Positions 10,730 through 22,513 of a stretch of DNA of 64,000 bases are shown here, piece after piece. The stretch is from Heterobilharzia americana (taxonomy: Eukaryota; Platyhelminthes; Trematoda; Strigeidida; Schistosomatidae), in contig OX104127.1 in the NCBI GenBank assembly GCA_944470555.2, forward strand, positions 45,870,934 to 45,934,933. The letters run 5' to 3'. The notes beneath the pieces are model-generated. The model had not been told where the DNA came from. It saw only the letters and a program-made list of their open reading frames with translations, and ran no database searches. Position numbers and translations under genes: made by a program. The first letter of the stretch is position 1, and each line of letters starts with the position of its first letter.

Positions 10730-11769
10730 CTAAATAATATCTTCAGTGCAATTACTACATTAGTGTAAGCTGTTGATATTCGCTGACTAGCTCAACCAGA
10801 TTTTCACGTAGATGTTTCACTGTTACTGGAGTTCATGATATACACTACCATTATTAAAAGACCATTAATTTTTCGTTTAAATCTCCTTCAGACAAGTAAA
10901 CCATGCAGTTAAGAGAGACTGGAACTACCAAACATTTGAACGAAAGTTGCGAAATTCTTTTATCCCAAAATCATTTGAGGACAAAAATTTTAGTAAATAA
11001 ACAGTTTCGTCAAAACCTCATCAGACTAAAGCTTCATAGACATTTTCACAATAGAAAATATGAATATCCGCGTAAATTATTTTACAGTGTTACAGAGATA
11101 TGTAGCCTTTTGGCAAAAAAATCCAATAAGCAGAAACTTAGTAATAGCTTAGAAGTGAGTCTTCATATAAGCTCTACATAATTACTTATTACCATAAAAT
11201 TTATTGATTCAGTTTACGGTCACGAGAGTACGCAACAAACACTTGAGTAACCTGTTCACGTGAAATGATTTAACAAGAGGAAACTGAGAGAAAAAATTTC
11301 TACAAAAATATTAGTGACCTAAAAATTACAATACTTGCTGAGATGAAGTTACAGAATCATTTTACTAAATAAAAGTACCACTCCACATACAATGATTGAG
11401 GTACTCTTCAGCTTTGTGAAATTTAAGGATTTGCTGACCTTGATGGGAGATAGAAGAGATTTTTTGGCGTACAACGTAAGTAATTGTGATATAATGTTAA
11501 GGGATGATATAACAATGGTTAAGTCGTTGCGTGCTAAAGATTAAAGCAGATATTAGACCTTCAGAGATCGTCGAAGAGAATGTACCGGTGCCATCCGTGA
11601 GTTGTTAGTGATTCATATTCTGAGATAATCAATTCTGCAAAAGGATAGCACTTTAAAGTATATCCAGCAAACAACTTCAGCAAATAAACACTAGAAACGC
11701 TCAATCGACATTCCTAGTTATCTGTTCTCAGATTTACCCAACTGATAGCTGCTACCTTGATATAGTGGT
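10730..11769. other. Probable intron sequence, nothing recognised
   Basis: One kilobase with one plus-strand frame (10903-11181, 92 codons, basic composition) that matches no family I know. It lies inside the span of the minus-strand ADPGK gene, between a candidate exon and a LINE fragment, and probably is intron. The missing ADPGK exons between 10729 and 13588 would have to lie in this stretch or in 12871-13587. Confidence 0.4.
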
Positions 11770-12870
11770 CGGGTTTGGATATCACAATGACCCAACAAGC
11801 CGTGCTGAGGGAACGCTTGTTCTCTCAAGGTCCCATCATGCCAGACTTTACAGGGATTGGTCTATACCCTGGAGGTCATCTGGCTGATTTTGAGTACGCA
11901 GACGATATTGTACTGTTGAGTGAAGTTGCTGACAAAATGTACGGTTTTCTCAAAGCCTGGATAAGAAATCTGAGTATGCCTGGTATGCGTCACGTATCTG
12001 TCAAATGTAAAGTGATGCTTCAGGATTAATCTGCAATTACTCCTAGTCTAAGGATAGGGAGTGGAGTGGTTGAGTGTGTCGGTCAATTCACCTACTTAAG
12101 AAGTTGCATCAACGCGAACGGGCTGGTTGCTCCTGAAACCTCAGCTCGGATACAGAAAGTCCATCTGGCGTTTGCTAACTTGCGTCATTTTACTCCTTAA
12201 CTGGTGGGATATTCAGATACCCGTTAGAAACCGAGTATAAATTGCTACAGTTCGTTCTGTCCTGTTATATGGCTGTGAGACAACACCGTTAAAAGTAGAT
12301 ATGAAGAGACTACAGGTTTGTGACCATAGTTGTTTTCGTAGCAGTGGTCCTATATGGTAAGATCACTATGTAAGGGATGAAGAGGTTGGGTGAAGGGTAT
12401 TGGGGAAGGCAGGCACAAGTCGGTCGATGAGGTTGAGCAACTGAGATGGTTTGAACATGTGCTACCTATCCTGCTACGCTGTGTAGCTCGATATGGAATG
12501 TTAGGAGAAGTTGGATAAAGTTTTGAGTGGCTATATGAAGACGTGGCACCAGCCCATGAAGTCTCTGACTCCGATCTTTGGCGCGTGGAGAGGTGTAGAC
12601 TGTCTGCTTGGGGTCCTCGAGACAGTGGGAATCAATGGATGGAGAAGCTTGGTAGTTTGACTGGAAATCGAACACAATGGCGCAAATGCATAACATTTAC
12701 ACTTTCACGTCTTCCAAAGCTTTAATGTTTTCACCAAATTGTTTCTCATCTTATAAAACTTTGCCTTCTTTTTGTCCACTTATTCTTTGCATGCTGCTAT
12801 GAAGTGTGGCAGCTTGAACCGATGCACTTCTGTGAGACGTTCTATGCGGATTTGGTCTCTCTGTTCTCAG
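11770..12870 (+). mobile_element. Non-LTR retrotransposon fragment: RT C-half and 3' UTR
   Basis: Contains DFEYADDIVLLSEVADKM (RT motif C, YADD) at about 11890-11940, then FTYLRSCINANG and a decayed C-terminal segment near 12540-12690 (WMEKLGSLTGNRTQWRKC). A 3' UTR up to about 12870 matches the one at 20640-20815. The same family occurs antisense at 22592-24330, where GLVAPETSA and FANLRHL are shared. The 5' half is missing, several frames are used, and it is dead. The clade of this LINE is not resolved here; it is neither the RTE nor the CR1 type found elsewhere in the window. Confidence 0.75.
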
Positions 12871-13587
12871 ACTACGGCAAATATTATCAGCACATAGCCA
12901 GATGGAAGGAACCCTTCAAATATGTTATTTTTAGGAAAATAACCGAAAGAATAAACCATTAATTCCTATAAGTTCATTAGCATAACGACGTTGTATAGGA
13001 TTCTCTGGATGCTATAATACGTGTAGTCAGTGAATACGTAGACGAAAATAAAAAGATGCAGGTGAGCCCCAGATTTCTTGAACAATCGTCTAGTTGGCGA
13101 CGTATAAACTACTTGACTAAAATCGAGTTAAACCTATATTGCAATGAATAAGTGTTGTTACGAAATTTAGGAGCAGTAGTGTTCAACGCTAATCAAATTC
13201 ACAGCAATAGAAAGAAGGCTAGGTCAACTTGGTTTGATGCTTCAGGAAATGGATAAGGGGACTTGAAAAAACACAGCCACACTTAATGCACTACAGACTT
13301 CAAATACAAAAACCATGAGTTAAAACGAATTAACATGGTGGCATTATTTGTGAGGCTTATTTCACGACAATTAATCTTCGCTCTTGAGGAAAATTTTGAA
13401 AATTCCAAAGAAATAATAAAACATTAAGGAAAGATGTCACCGAAAAGCTTGATGAAAACGAATAAGTCTCTAATGATAAAAGCAGTAAAATGTATGGGAA
13501 CGGTAAAAAAAATAATTTAACTTCGCTACTAGACAACATAATTTAATAAGATTTACAATAATATATAATCTACAAATCATAGCTTAC
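12871..13587. other. Probable ADPGK intron, nothing recognised
   Basis: 700 AT-rich bases directly downstream (in the minus sense) of the 13588-13786 exon. A hydrophobic minus-strand frame at 13357-13539 is low-complexity Leu/Phe/Ser and is not credible as a gene. No element was recognised. Confidence 0.4.
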
Positions 13588-13786
13588 TAGTCTCCTCCTG
13601 TGACAAAGTGTTATCCATTACTTGTAATCCTCCTAACACAAACAAATCAGGGATAGGTACTTCGTTTTTAGTTCCAAGATCTCCTACACCAATGGATTCA
13701 AAAACATGACGTTGCCAACTTTTAAGTAAGCCAGGCCATAAACCACTTAGTAAAGGGTTTTCTACATCGTGTATGAGCATATATAT
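13588..13786 (-). CDS. ADPGK: ADP-dependent glucokinase, internal exon (PDLFVLGGLQVMDN)
   Basis: Minus-strand exon with NPLLSGLWPGLL and PIPDLFVLGGLQVMDN. PDL-VV-GL-MM/MD is a strongly conserved ADPGK segment in the sugar/nucleotide-binding region of this ribokinase-like enzyme, which phosphorylates glucose using ADP. The acceptor is TATTTTAG (exon starts 13786) and the donor ACTA|GTAAGC (exon ends 13588). It continues the exon at 18197-18314 at protein level: APRANR there, then YMLIHD-like here. However, after the acceptor there are two bases too many (ATATATATG instead of ATATATG) for the upstream phase. That may be an indel in the AT run or an assembly error. Confidence 0.8.
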
Positions 13787-13847
13787 CTAAAATAAGTTCG
13801 AAAGAAAAATGTAGAATGTTTGTAGCTCAGGTTGATGGTCTTCGTCA

Positions 13848-14673
13848 TATTGTGTTCTCTGAGCTGAGTTGTTTAATCGTGAAGCTTTCATCGTCTTTCT
13901 AGACAACATCATCAACACTAACTTCAGTATGAAGTGAGCTATCAATATCTCTCCGTGAGGGATTTAGTAGCCTGCCTTGATGAAGTGGTCTGTGATTGGT
14001 TGTTTCCCTTGGCTGTTGTGTCGTCGACTGTATAGATTTCCCTATTGGCTGTTCCTATGCTTCACCTCTCACCTTTCTGTCGTTTATCATTTTTCTTATT
14101 GGTTGGTAGATTGGGTCTATGTCTATACAACTGTTGATTACTGACTGACCTGAATGCCAAGCTCCTAGGAATTCTCTGGTATTCTTCGTGTTTCCTCTGT
14201 CCAAAATTTCTACATTGTCGAAATTGAATTCATGTCCATAATTATCCACATGCATTGAAATGAGTGACGAAATGTCGTATCGTTTAATAGCCAATCGGTG
14301 CTCATGTAGACGAAGGTGAAGAGGGCGACCACTTTGTCCAATGTAGTGTTGACTACAGTTGTTGCAGTTGATTTTGTAAATGATATTCGATTTATCTTCT
14401 TCGGTTGTTCCGTCCTTTGATTTGCATAATAGTCTTTGTAGGGAATTCGTTGGTTTATGAGCCACACCAATTCCGAGTGATCTCAATAATCTTGTCGTGA
14501 TTTCTGATATATTCTTTATGTATGGTAGGATGATGCGTTCATTGATTTCTGTCGATGACTTTGTAGTTGATGATGTACGGGATAGGCATCTTCTGCTAAA
14601 GTCTCGTGGGTAGCCGTTCTTCTTTATGTTGGACATCAAGTGATTTTCTTCGTTTCTCCGTGAAGTTGTTGTG
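13848..14673 (-). mobile_element. Penelope-like element, left inverted arm (3' end, antisense)
   Basis: About 830 bases that are the reverse complement of 14771-15602 with few differences. It covers the GIY-YIG coding end and the 3' UTR of a Penelope-like element. The 5' truncation point lies at about 14673, next to the start of the right arm. See the two coding entries and the finding on the inverted pair. Confidence 0.85.
14055..14672 (-). pseudogene. PLE C-terminal GIY-YIG endonuclease domain (left arm)
   Basis: Open for about 206 codons to a stop at 14055. It shows NGYPRDFSRR, KPTNSLQRLLCKSKD, IIYKINCNNCSQHYIGQSGR, RLHEHRLAIKR, FNFDNVEILDRGNTKNTREF and AWHSGQ. This is the Cys-containing GIY-YIG endonuclease domain attached to the RT of Penelope-like elements; it nicks DNA during insertion. 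YIG, the following Arg, the HEH and the late Glu (TREF) are all present. The whole RT is missing, so this is the tail of a 5'-truncated copy rather than an independent gene. Confidence 0.85.
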
Positions 14674-15602
14674 CAGGAAGCCAACACACTCTGACCAAAT
14701 CCTCAACCACAGTAGCAACAACACAAAGTCAGTTGCGTGCAGACTCTATTCAAAAGAGCGAGAACACACTGCAGTACAACAACTACAAGGAGAAACGAAG
14801 AAAATTATTCGAAGTTCACCCTAGGAGAGAACGGCTACCCACGAGACTCTAGCAGAAGATCCCTATCCCGTACATCATCAACTACAAAGTCATCGACAGA
14901 AATCAATGAACGCATCATCCTACCATACATAAAGAATATATCAGAAATCACGACAAGATTATTGAGATCACTCGGAATTGGTGTGGCTCATAAACCAACG
15001 AATTCCCTACAAAGACTATTATGCAAATCAAAGGACGGAACAACCGAAGAAGATAAATCGAATATCATTTACAAAATCAACTGCAACAACTGTAGTCAAC
15101 ACTACACTGGACAAAGTGGTCGCCCTCTTCACCTTCGTCTACATGAGCACCGATTGGCTATTAAACGATACGACATTTCGTCACTCATTTCAATGCATGT
15201 GGATAATTATGGACATGAATTCAATTTCGACAATGTAGAAATTTTGGACAGAGGAAACACGAAGAATACCAGAGAATTCCTAGGAGCTTGGCATTCAGGT
15301 CAGTCAGCAATCAACAGTTGTATAGACATAGACCCAATCTACCAACCAATAAGAAAAATGATAAACGACAGAAAGGTGAGAGGTGAAGCATAGGAACAGC
15401 CAATAGGGAAATCTATACAGTCGACGACACAACAGCCAAGGGAAACAACCAATCACAGACCACTTCATCAAGGCAGGCTACTAAATCCCTCACGGAGAGA
15501 TATTGATAGCTCACTTCATACTGAAGTTAGTGTTGATGATGTTGTCTAGAAAGACGATGAAAGCTTCACGATTAAACAACTCAGATCAGAGAACACAATA
15601 CA
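14674..15602 (+). mobile_element. Penelope-like element, right inverted arm (3' end, sense)
   Basis: Starts at the RT C-terminal motif RKPTHSDQIL (14672 onward), about 95 bases further 5' than the left arm, and runs through the GIY-YIG domain and the 3' UTR to about 15602. Its outer end (AACTCAGATCAGAGAACACAATA) is the mirror of the left arm's outer end near 13848. Confidence 0.85.
14675..15393 (+). pseudogene. PLE RT tail plus GIY-YIG endonuclease domain (right arm)
   Basis: KPTHSDQILNHSSNNTKS (frame 2, about 14678-14731) is the conserved end of the PLE RT. The continuation LFKRARTHCSTTTTRRNEE is in frame 1, so a frameshift lies near 14730. From there the frame is open to 15393 with the same domain as the left arm. 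Here the YIG tripeptide is YTG (HYTGQSGR), so this copy has lost a conserved residue that the left arm keeps. No RT core is present. Confidence 0.85.
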
Positions 15603-18196
15603 ACCAAGAGTTTAAAAGAATTTTTAGTTGAGAAAATGGTCCGAATAATATTCAAGGAGATAATATTGTATAACGCACTAAGAAAATAAACATATTCATA
15701 TACAGTACAATAAGTCCTAAATTGCGAAATAGCAACAATGGTAACAGTTAAAAACTAGGCGAAATACGAACAGAGATTAATTAGAATTACATGATCCGAT
15801 GGGGTTTATAATGTTAGAAAATGGAAACGGCCTACAAATACGAACATAATGGAAATAGATAGCGTCCACGATAGAACTAGGCCAGTGAATAACTGGTGCA
15901 CAATAAAAAAAGTAAGATAGCGTGTAAACATATGCACACATATATCCCATATGGAAAAGCAGCGCAGTGTAATCCACTTCCGAAATACATTCATTCATTA
16001 CTCATCTTTTTCTACAAACCAATCTGTACTGCGCATATGGTCTTATTCGTGCGTTTTCTCCTTAGCTATAGCGTTGAAAAACACAGTAACCTGAGGTGAC
16101 ATACAACAGGTTCTACGTAATCGAAAATAAAATGATAGATTCTAATAAATTCTGTGGTTACCTCTTTCTTCACTGATGAAAGTAATGGTGGATAGGAAAA
16201 ATAAGTGGTGTCACCCATTACTCTGCATAAAAGGTAGATATCTGAAAACGCTCAACGGAGTGAAGCAGTTTCGCTTACACAAATTTACGAATGCCATAAA
16301 TAAACCAACAATAGGCTGTGGTTTTGCAAGAAAACTAGGAGTGATTCTGTGAACTAAATAAATGCGATTTTGACAGCAACAACAGACAATTTCGTGTACA
16401 ACTTTGAACAAATTAGGGAGCGCAATCAGTCAGACACATGGTAGGTGTAATTCTTAGGTCGAAATGTAAGCTACTAGTCTTAATCTAGAGATGAATGAGT
16501 AAATTGTGTAACCCTAGCAGGACAGTTTTTGATGGGAGCAGAAGTTAAGCTGTATTGATTTGGGCATTTTACTTTCGATCAGTGATAATGGTTTTGAATC
16601 CAACCCTATCTGCAATATCCCTTAGCTCACAGACTGCATGTAGTTGACATTCTGGTAGACGAAACTGTACATGATTGCTGTTTTGCACCTATTTATTCTA
16701 TATTCTTGAATGTAGATGGTAAAACTTGGTGAGATTGATACTTATTGAAGATTTCTTAATCTGAAAAAGAGGGATTAAGACAAGCACAAGTGTGGAAGAC
16801 GGAGAGATAACAACAGCCATGAAAATCTAATTAACAAGTCCCGATGAATATGTCTTTTCAACTGTGAACCACTAAGAGAAAGTCTAAGTTTGTAATGAGT
16901 ATACAAGCTTATTCATTATAGCAATCAGATCCTGAAAAAGCTAAGAGGAAAAGTGGAAGTATTAAAAAATGAAACTCGAAAATCCCTAAATAATCGAGTT
17001 GTGTATTTAATTCTTATAAACAGACAGACTGCAGAAATATGGAATAGTGATTGATACTACCGATCTTTCCAAAAATATAATCATATACTAAAAAAAATTT
17101 GACTGTTTGGGCCCGCCAAAAGAAGAATATGAAAGTGTGAGTGAACAACAGTTTGAGAAGGCACAGACTGATCGACTACCAACATTTCACGCGATAAAGT
17201 TTCCACACTGAAACAGTACAGCTATGAAAAACTGCGTCTCAGATTTCCTTGCCACTGTTACAATACACCATTTTCTGATAGCATTATCGAAAATTAGTTT
17301 CAAAAGAGAGAGTCAAACCACCCATCAAAAGAAGCACACACTCGAAGGAAAATTTATGAGAGATTATTCACCACATTGGGTACCTTTCTAGCATAAAATA
17401 ACAGTCGGTTGGATAACTGTTAGTCAGTCAATATCAATATGTGACGTAAATTTACTACATAACGAACGGTTCAGGTGGTTACGCTTCCCGTTAGCACAAA
17501 GAAGAAGAAAGGGAAAAAGGAGGAGGAATAAAAGAATGACGGAATTGGGTTTTACAATTAAAATGAAGATAGTTTGTGAATGGTTAGTCATACTGACAAC
17601 TTGAGCAGTTAAATTGCAGCAAGTTACACGGTCGAAAATACAGTTGGCTGTTGTGTTACTGGGGATGATAAGTAAAAGGAAAAACTACAATTCATTCATG
17701 ACCAATAGTATTACACTTACGTAATGAAATGTAAAACGAAAAACTGCGCATCCGTTGGACTAAAAATCTAACCAAATTGTAATTCTCAGATATCACTAAT
17801 TTGACAAAAACAAGATATTCCTTCGTAGTCTAAAGATGGATTATGATTATGAATAGTCACTGTTCTACTTCTATTGGTCTTGCTTTGACTGATGATATTC
17901 CTTCTATTGTTTACATGGAAGAACTAAACGAGAAATACATACAACAAGTACATAAAATTTCTGAATACAAGTTTGTAGATATTAAGCGTTTTAATGAACT
18001 TATAGCCCTCCTGTGATGTGCATTTTATAAACAACTGTTTTGTTATCAAGAATTGAGTGCAGATTGTTAGTTACAGTGAATATATTATAAACTTGATGAT
18101 ACATTTGCCTTACTAATACTGAAGAAGTTTAAAAAACTGTTTAAGCACAAATCAGAAATCAGAATACAATCCTGAAGTGGTCAACAGTTAACCTAC
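15603..18196. other. Large ADPGK intron, no gene recognised
   Basis: 2.6 kb of AT-rich sequence between the PLE pair and the next ADPGK exon. Small reading frames at 15777-16099 and 16211-16411 have no recognisable similarity. A short purine-rich run (AAGAAGAAGAAAGGG...) lies near 17500. Nothing else was identified. Confidence 0.4.
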
Positions 18197-18314
18197 CGAT
18201 TTGCACGGGGTGCCACTAAACCTTCTAATTTGTCCCCCAACTCATATTCTAATACAAGATGGATATCTTCCTCAGGGACAACAGGTAGACCAAAATTTGG
18301 TGGTGCCATTAAAA
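18197..18314 (-). CDS. ADPGK: ADP-dependent glucokinase, internal exon (APRANR)
   Basis: A 118-base minus-strand exon reading FGLPVVPEEDIHLVLEYE ... LVAPRANR. EDIHLVLEY and the APRANR motif are hallmark ADPGK segments. The acceptor is AATCAG (exon starts 18314). The first two bases complete a Val codon with the single G left by the 21245 donor, so the junction PPGVK-V is seamless. The donor is AATCG|GTAGGT (exon ends 18197), leaving two bases of an Arg codon. The next exon at 13786 supplies the right peptide but with two surplus bases. Confidence 0.88.
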
Positions 18315-20429
18315 CTGATTATTGGAATAAAAAAGGCGGGGGTAAGAAGAAAATTATTAAACTGAATTTTAACGAGATCATACAAAATAAAAGCCTTTAT
18401 CCCAAAATATGAAGTAAAAATAAGTAATACATAGATAAATGTATGCCAGACATGAGAACTCATTGAACAAGTTGAATTAAAGACAGAGTAGTATCAAATT
18501 AAAACAGTTACATGAACAATGATCTTACATTAACTCCAGACAACAAAATAACCTGAATACCCCAGTAATATGGGTGCTCTTTGCTTGGTAATACAGTAAC
18601 CCTGTCTTGTAATAGAAAAACATACTACACTTTCTATGAACTAAATGAAATCTGTCAACTCGTTATTTTCATTATCAATCCAATGACTTCAATAAGAATA
18701 CTTACAAGAGACATACGACTTTGTAAAACCATTCTAAAAATAATGATTCAACAGAATAAGCAAACAACAAAATGGGGTGTTCAACTGGAAAAGAACTAAT
18801 TCGCACTGATCTTTAAATCGTTTCATATTTTACTCACGATATTAATTTTACAACTAAAACTTAGTACAAAAAGAGACATTTTTCATACACAGATGTGAAG
18901 GACGAAATGAGTTTTTCCAAACTATATATATGGGTTAACAGTGCTTAGTGCTTTCAAAGCATCGATTATAAGTTGTACAATGTCGAACCTGCGTATAGGG
19001 TTAAAAAGCAGAGAAATTAGTGTATGAGGTTGCAACCCTTTATCGACTGAAGTGGCTATGACTTATTACACACAGATATCGTCTACTTCAAAACACTATA
19101 CTAGCTGAAGTATAGAAGGGGAAAATACTCAAAGTGACTCGAATAATACATTGTAGCAACGTGAGAAGTATGTTGACTGAACTGAACCGCGTATGGAGCT
19201 AAGGTGATATGGCTCAACATCGGTCTTGATTGCACAGGATGTGTTTGCAATATGCCTCATAAATCACGAAAATCTTATTATTTCATTCATATATTCTACT
19301 TCTCAACACTTCTATCTATCAATTTCCATTCCTTCATTAACACCAGTAGTGCTACTATTTTCATGCTTTTGTAGAATTCATTTGCATCAATTTTCATTTT
19401 GATTTCCTGTCTCTCAGCTGATAGGGAGCCTAACAACTTGGACGAATTTCACAAGTGCGCTATATTTACCTTATTGCTGTCTGATCATGACAAAAAGATA
19501 GGTGTAGAGTTCTAAAAATACATTTATGCCTTTATTGAAAGAGCTGAACAACATTCACTTAGTGCCTCACAACAAATAACTGTTGTAAAAAAGAAAAGCA
19601 AGCTTGATTGGAGGTTTTATGAGAATAATTAGTTTAGACGTATTTTAAGTACATTAAATGTAACTTATTAGCCAAGTACACATCTACATAATAGGTAATG
19701 GGCCCCATCTACTGTATTAGGGACAGTGACAACACCTGGCTACGTAAATTTAAGTAGGTGAGAGAGGCTTCGAACTGGTTACGTAGTAGTTGAAAGTAGA
19801 CAGTCTAGATCAGGAAACTACAGCTCCAATTCAGGGATAGATTAGATGAGCTGATATAGCATGAAGGGCTAGTATTAATCCATGAACAATTCCAAATGTT
19901 CCTGTATGGAAATTCAATTATTTCCCAGAAAACCTAATGAACGATAAGTGGTTATATTATTTCGTTTTCTTCATAATAGATTTATTTAACTAAATTTTCC
20001 CTACTACTCATCGACCAACCAATATTATTTTTAATTAGCTTACTGACTAGTTTCATGATATCCGTAAGAGATTATACAAATATCATCTATTTTAGTTTAA
20101 TTATTGCCCCAGCAGTGAATATACTCGTTGGGGTTAGCTTGTCATTTGTTTTAATTATTATTTGCAAGTAACTGGGACAGGGAACCGCTTCGTATCATCG
20201 ACGATCATAACAAAACAACATACTTTCTGGGTCATAATAAGAACTCTCTTTTAATGAGCTAACCATCAATGTGGATTTTCAATCCCACCTTTAGAATAAA
20301 CCCGCTAGAATTCAGACTTACGGCTATAGTTTGAGACATAGTACAAGGAACATATAAATTTCAATCAAATACCGATTTTAGAGAGTGTAATGCGGTAGAA
20401 TATTTCTAAATCTGTTCTCGCTATACCTC
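18315..20429. other. ADPGK intron, no gene recognised
   Basis: 2.1 kb upstream (in the minus sense) of the APRANR exon. Short frames at 18230-18412, 18272-18463 and 18581-18799 are chance frames of AT-rich DNA. No element boundary was recognised. Confidence 0.4.
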
Positions 20430-20815
20430 GACGTGCAATGCTAGCAGTTGGATTAGATTGGAAGAAGGCTAGATCAAGACATGGCACCAATCCATGAATT
20501 CACTGACTGTTTGCCTGAGATCTACATTTACTGACTGGGGTCCTTGTAATAATAGGAACCAGTAGTTGGAGACCCTTGCTGATATCGCTGGAAATCAATC
20601 ACGATGGTGCATGTATTCACTTCGAAATTTTCGAGACAGTGAACATTTTCACTAACCTTGATTTTAAAATTTCATCTTCCCCAACCTTCTTCTACTTCGG
20701 TATTAGTCTTTTTCTATCCAGTTCTACTACTACTGTGAAGTATGGCAACTTGAGCCGACGTACTTTTGTGCAGTGTTGTACGTTGATTTTGTCTAAATCT
20801 GAGAGAAACGTGAAT
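20430..20815 (+). mobile_element. LINE 3' end fragment (same family as 11770-12870)
   Basis: The segment from GACATGGCACCAATCCATGA (20473) to about 20815 aligns with 12541-12870: the degenerate C-terminal coding end, then a 3' UTR sharing TGAAGTATGGCAACTTGAGCCG-type sequence. Strongly decayed, no open frame of value. It lies in an ADPGK intron in the opposite orientation to the gene. Confidence 0.65.
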
Positions 20816-21244
20816 CAGTGACAGTTAAGAATATAACCTAGTAGAAATCACTGAACGTATTAATGTACAGAATGCCCTTACAAGCAACAGTGAATTCTAC
20901 CGTTAAACTTACAAAAAGTATCTTTGACCTTGGTTAAACAAAGAAAAACATTTTTACTACTTGTTTGTAACATAGTTTTTGAAAGGCTTTACTGCCATAG
21001 TAACTCAGTACTTTTAGACATCGGCATTGCAATAATAATGATGCCGAATCTGTTCATAATTCCGAAGAATATTTCAGTAAATGCCCATTAACGACGGTAG
21101 GTGGTGTAAATAGTATGTCAGGGTCTAATCTTCAACACTAAAAACTTAATTTTTCAATACAAGAATACACTATGTTCCGTGCCATAAGGATGAAGAAAAT
21201 GATAACCAAAATAGAATAAAAAGGTGCGAAAATGTGGGTATCAC

Positions 21245-21501
21245 CTTTTACTCCAGGAGGTAAGTGAGAAATTTCTCTCCTAGACAACCGAGCAGCCAAA
21301 GTTACCTGTGCGCCTTCCTGTGTCAGTCTACTAGCCATAACTGGAGCATTGCCGCCTAGACTCCACCATGCGAGTGGTTGTTCTGTGAATACACTGTCAG
21401 TAAAGCTCTTAGAATCATAATGACGTCCAGTCATAATTGGAGAAAGCAATTTGTCACGCAGATAGGCAGGTACTAGCTTAGAAGCCTCATTCACCATTTC
21501 T
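21245..21501 (-). CDS. ADPGK: ADP-dependent glucokinase, exon with GGNAPVMA motif
   Basis: Minus-strand exon of about 257 bases: EMVNEASKLVPAYLRDKL ... WWSLGGNAPVMASRL ... VTLAARLSRREISHLPPGVK. GGNAPVMA-RL followed by V-L-A and L-PGV is characteristic of ADPGK, the ADP-forming sugar kinase fold that phosphorylates glucose; in animals the enzyme is known to be associated with the endoplasmic reticulum. The donor GTAAAAG|GTGATA (exon ends 21245) fits the 18314 acceptor exactly. The acceptor is uncertain: CTTTCTTCAG (start 21501) is most polypyrimidine-rich, but sites up to about 21530 are possible. No stop or frameshift is seen. Confidence 0.9.
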
Positions 21502-22014
21502 CTGAAGAAAGTTACATTGGAAACCACTCTCCTTAATCAATAGGAACACAGATCACACAGAATCGAGGATTAAGTTGAGGTATTACGCACCAGAAATAAA
21601 TATATGCTGAAAAGCAAGCTGTTTTACGTAAAAGGTTCAACCAACTTTGTTTACTTTTAAATCTAATAAGTATCGCATATATCTGGCTACCATGTAGACT
21701 GATATAAAAATTTTGGTGGGTGAAATGGAAAAATATCATGCTTTTCTGGTCAAGAAAAAGCATCAGTTTGCAAAGGCAGTGACTGTTGATCTCATTTGTG
21801 AAAAACTGTAGTGTTGTTTCAAATAAATTAGATGACATGCACAATCGTTACTATCAGTGTGGATACATTGTTTTCAATTCCAGACCACACATTTCATTAT
21901 CATGAGCTCGAATGAACTCTGTCTCGCTTTTTTTCGTTAAAGGTTGTACTAAATTGATTTTTCGACTATACTTTACTGAGGTAATTAGAAATGTGCTGAC
22001 TCATACTGACTCAC

Positions 22015-22107
22015 CACAATAAGTCTCACTTTTACCGGCAACAAGTTGACTAGGTTCAGTGTCACATGCTTTATTCAAAGCTTGAATACTTAGTACAACT
22101 TGACATT
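22015..22107 (-). CDS. ADPGK: Candidate ADPGK N-terminal exon
   Basis: Minus-strand segment between an acceptor-like TTGTAACAG and a donor TGTG|GTGAGT, reading CQVVLSIQALNKACD. Animal ADPGK begins its domain with an Asn-x-Cys-x-Asp-Val-Val-Leu-Ser-like stretch; VVLS and the following helix fit but the Asp is not seen. The phase at its donor fits the 21.2 kb exon only with an alternative acceptor (GGAGAG near 21527), or needs one more exon between. Low confidence. Confidence 0.3.
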
Positions 22108-22512
22108 CTGTTACAATTCAAAAATATGGGATTGTATACGTTGCTCTTTGTTACACGTGTATAGATGAGAGTATATAATAGAACAGCGAGAGGAAGAATA
22201 AGAGCACTGTATAGATACTGGTTGCACGTAATAAAAGATAGTCTCCAACAACTTATGACAGAATCATGCTACTTATATCATTTGCAGTCTTTAAAGGTGC
22301 ATTACTCATATACGGCAATCATGCTTTTGTCAAAACGAGTTTACGATTTAATTTTGAATTGTCACAATCCAAGCAACAGTTCCGTTTCTGTCTAATTAAA
22401 CTTCCGAGATTTCGAGTTATGATAGCTCTACAACAGACAAAACAACTGTGCAATACATTCAAGAACGCTCGAAACTCTGAAAGCGATGAAAAATAAGTTC
22501 AAATCGAACAAG

Positions 22513-22513
<1 letters not shown>

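Noticed and set aside
13577..13600. Minus-strand frame ending in Ser-Lys-Leu, which looks like a peroxisomal targeting signal
   Set aside because: The SKL codons straddle a good splice donor (ACTA|GTAAGC). The tripeptide is intron read-through of an internal ADPGK exon, not a protein end.
13848..15602. Inverted repeat as a DNA transposon with terminal inverted repeats
   Set aside because: The arms encode PLE GIY-YIG domains and meet at their 5' ends; no transposase or simple terminal repeat is present.
21533..21844. Minus-strand frame with SSNLFETTLQFF as another ADPGK exon
   Set aside because: Some resemblance to the segment before the 21.2 kb exon, but no acceptor gives an open, correctly phased exon.
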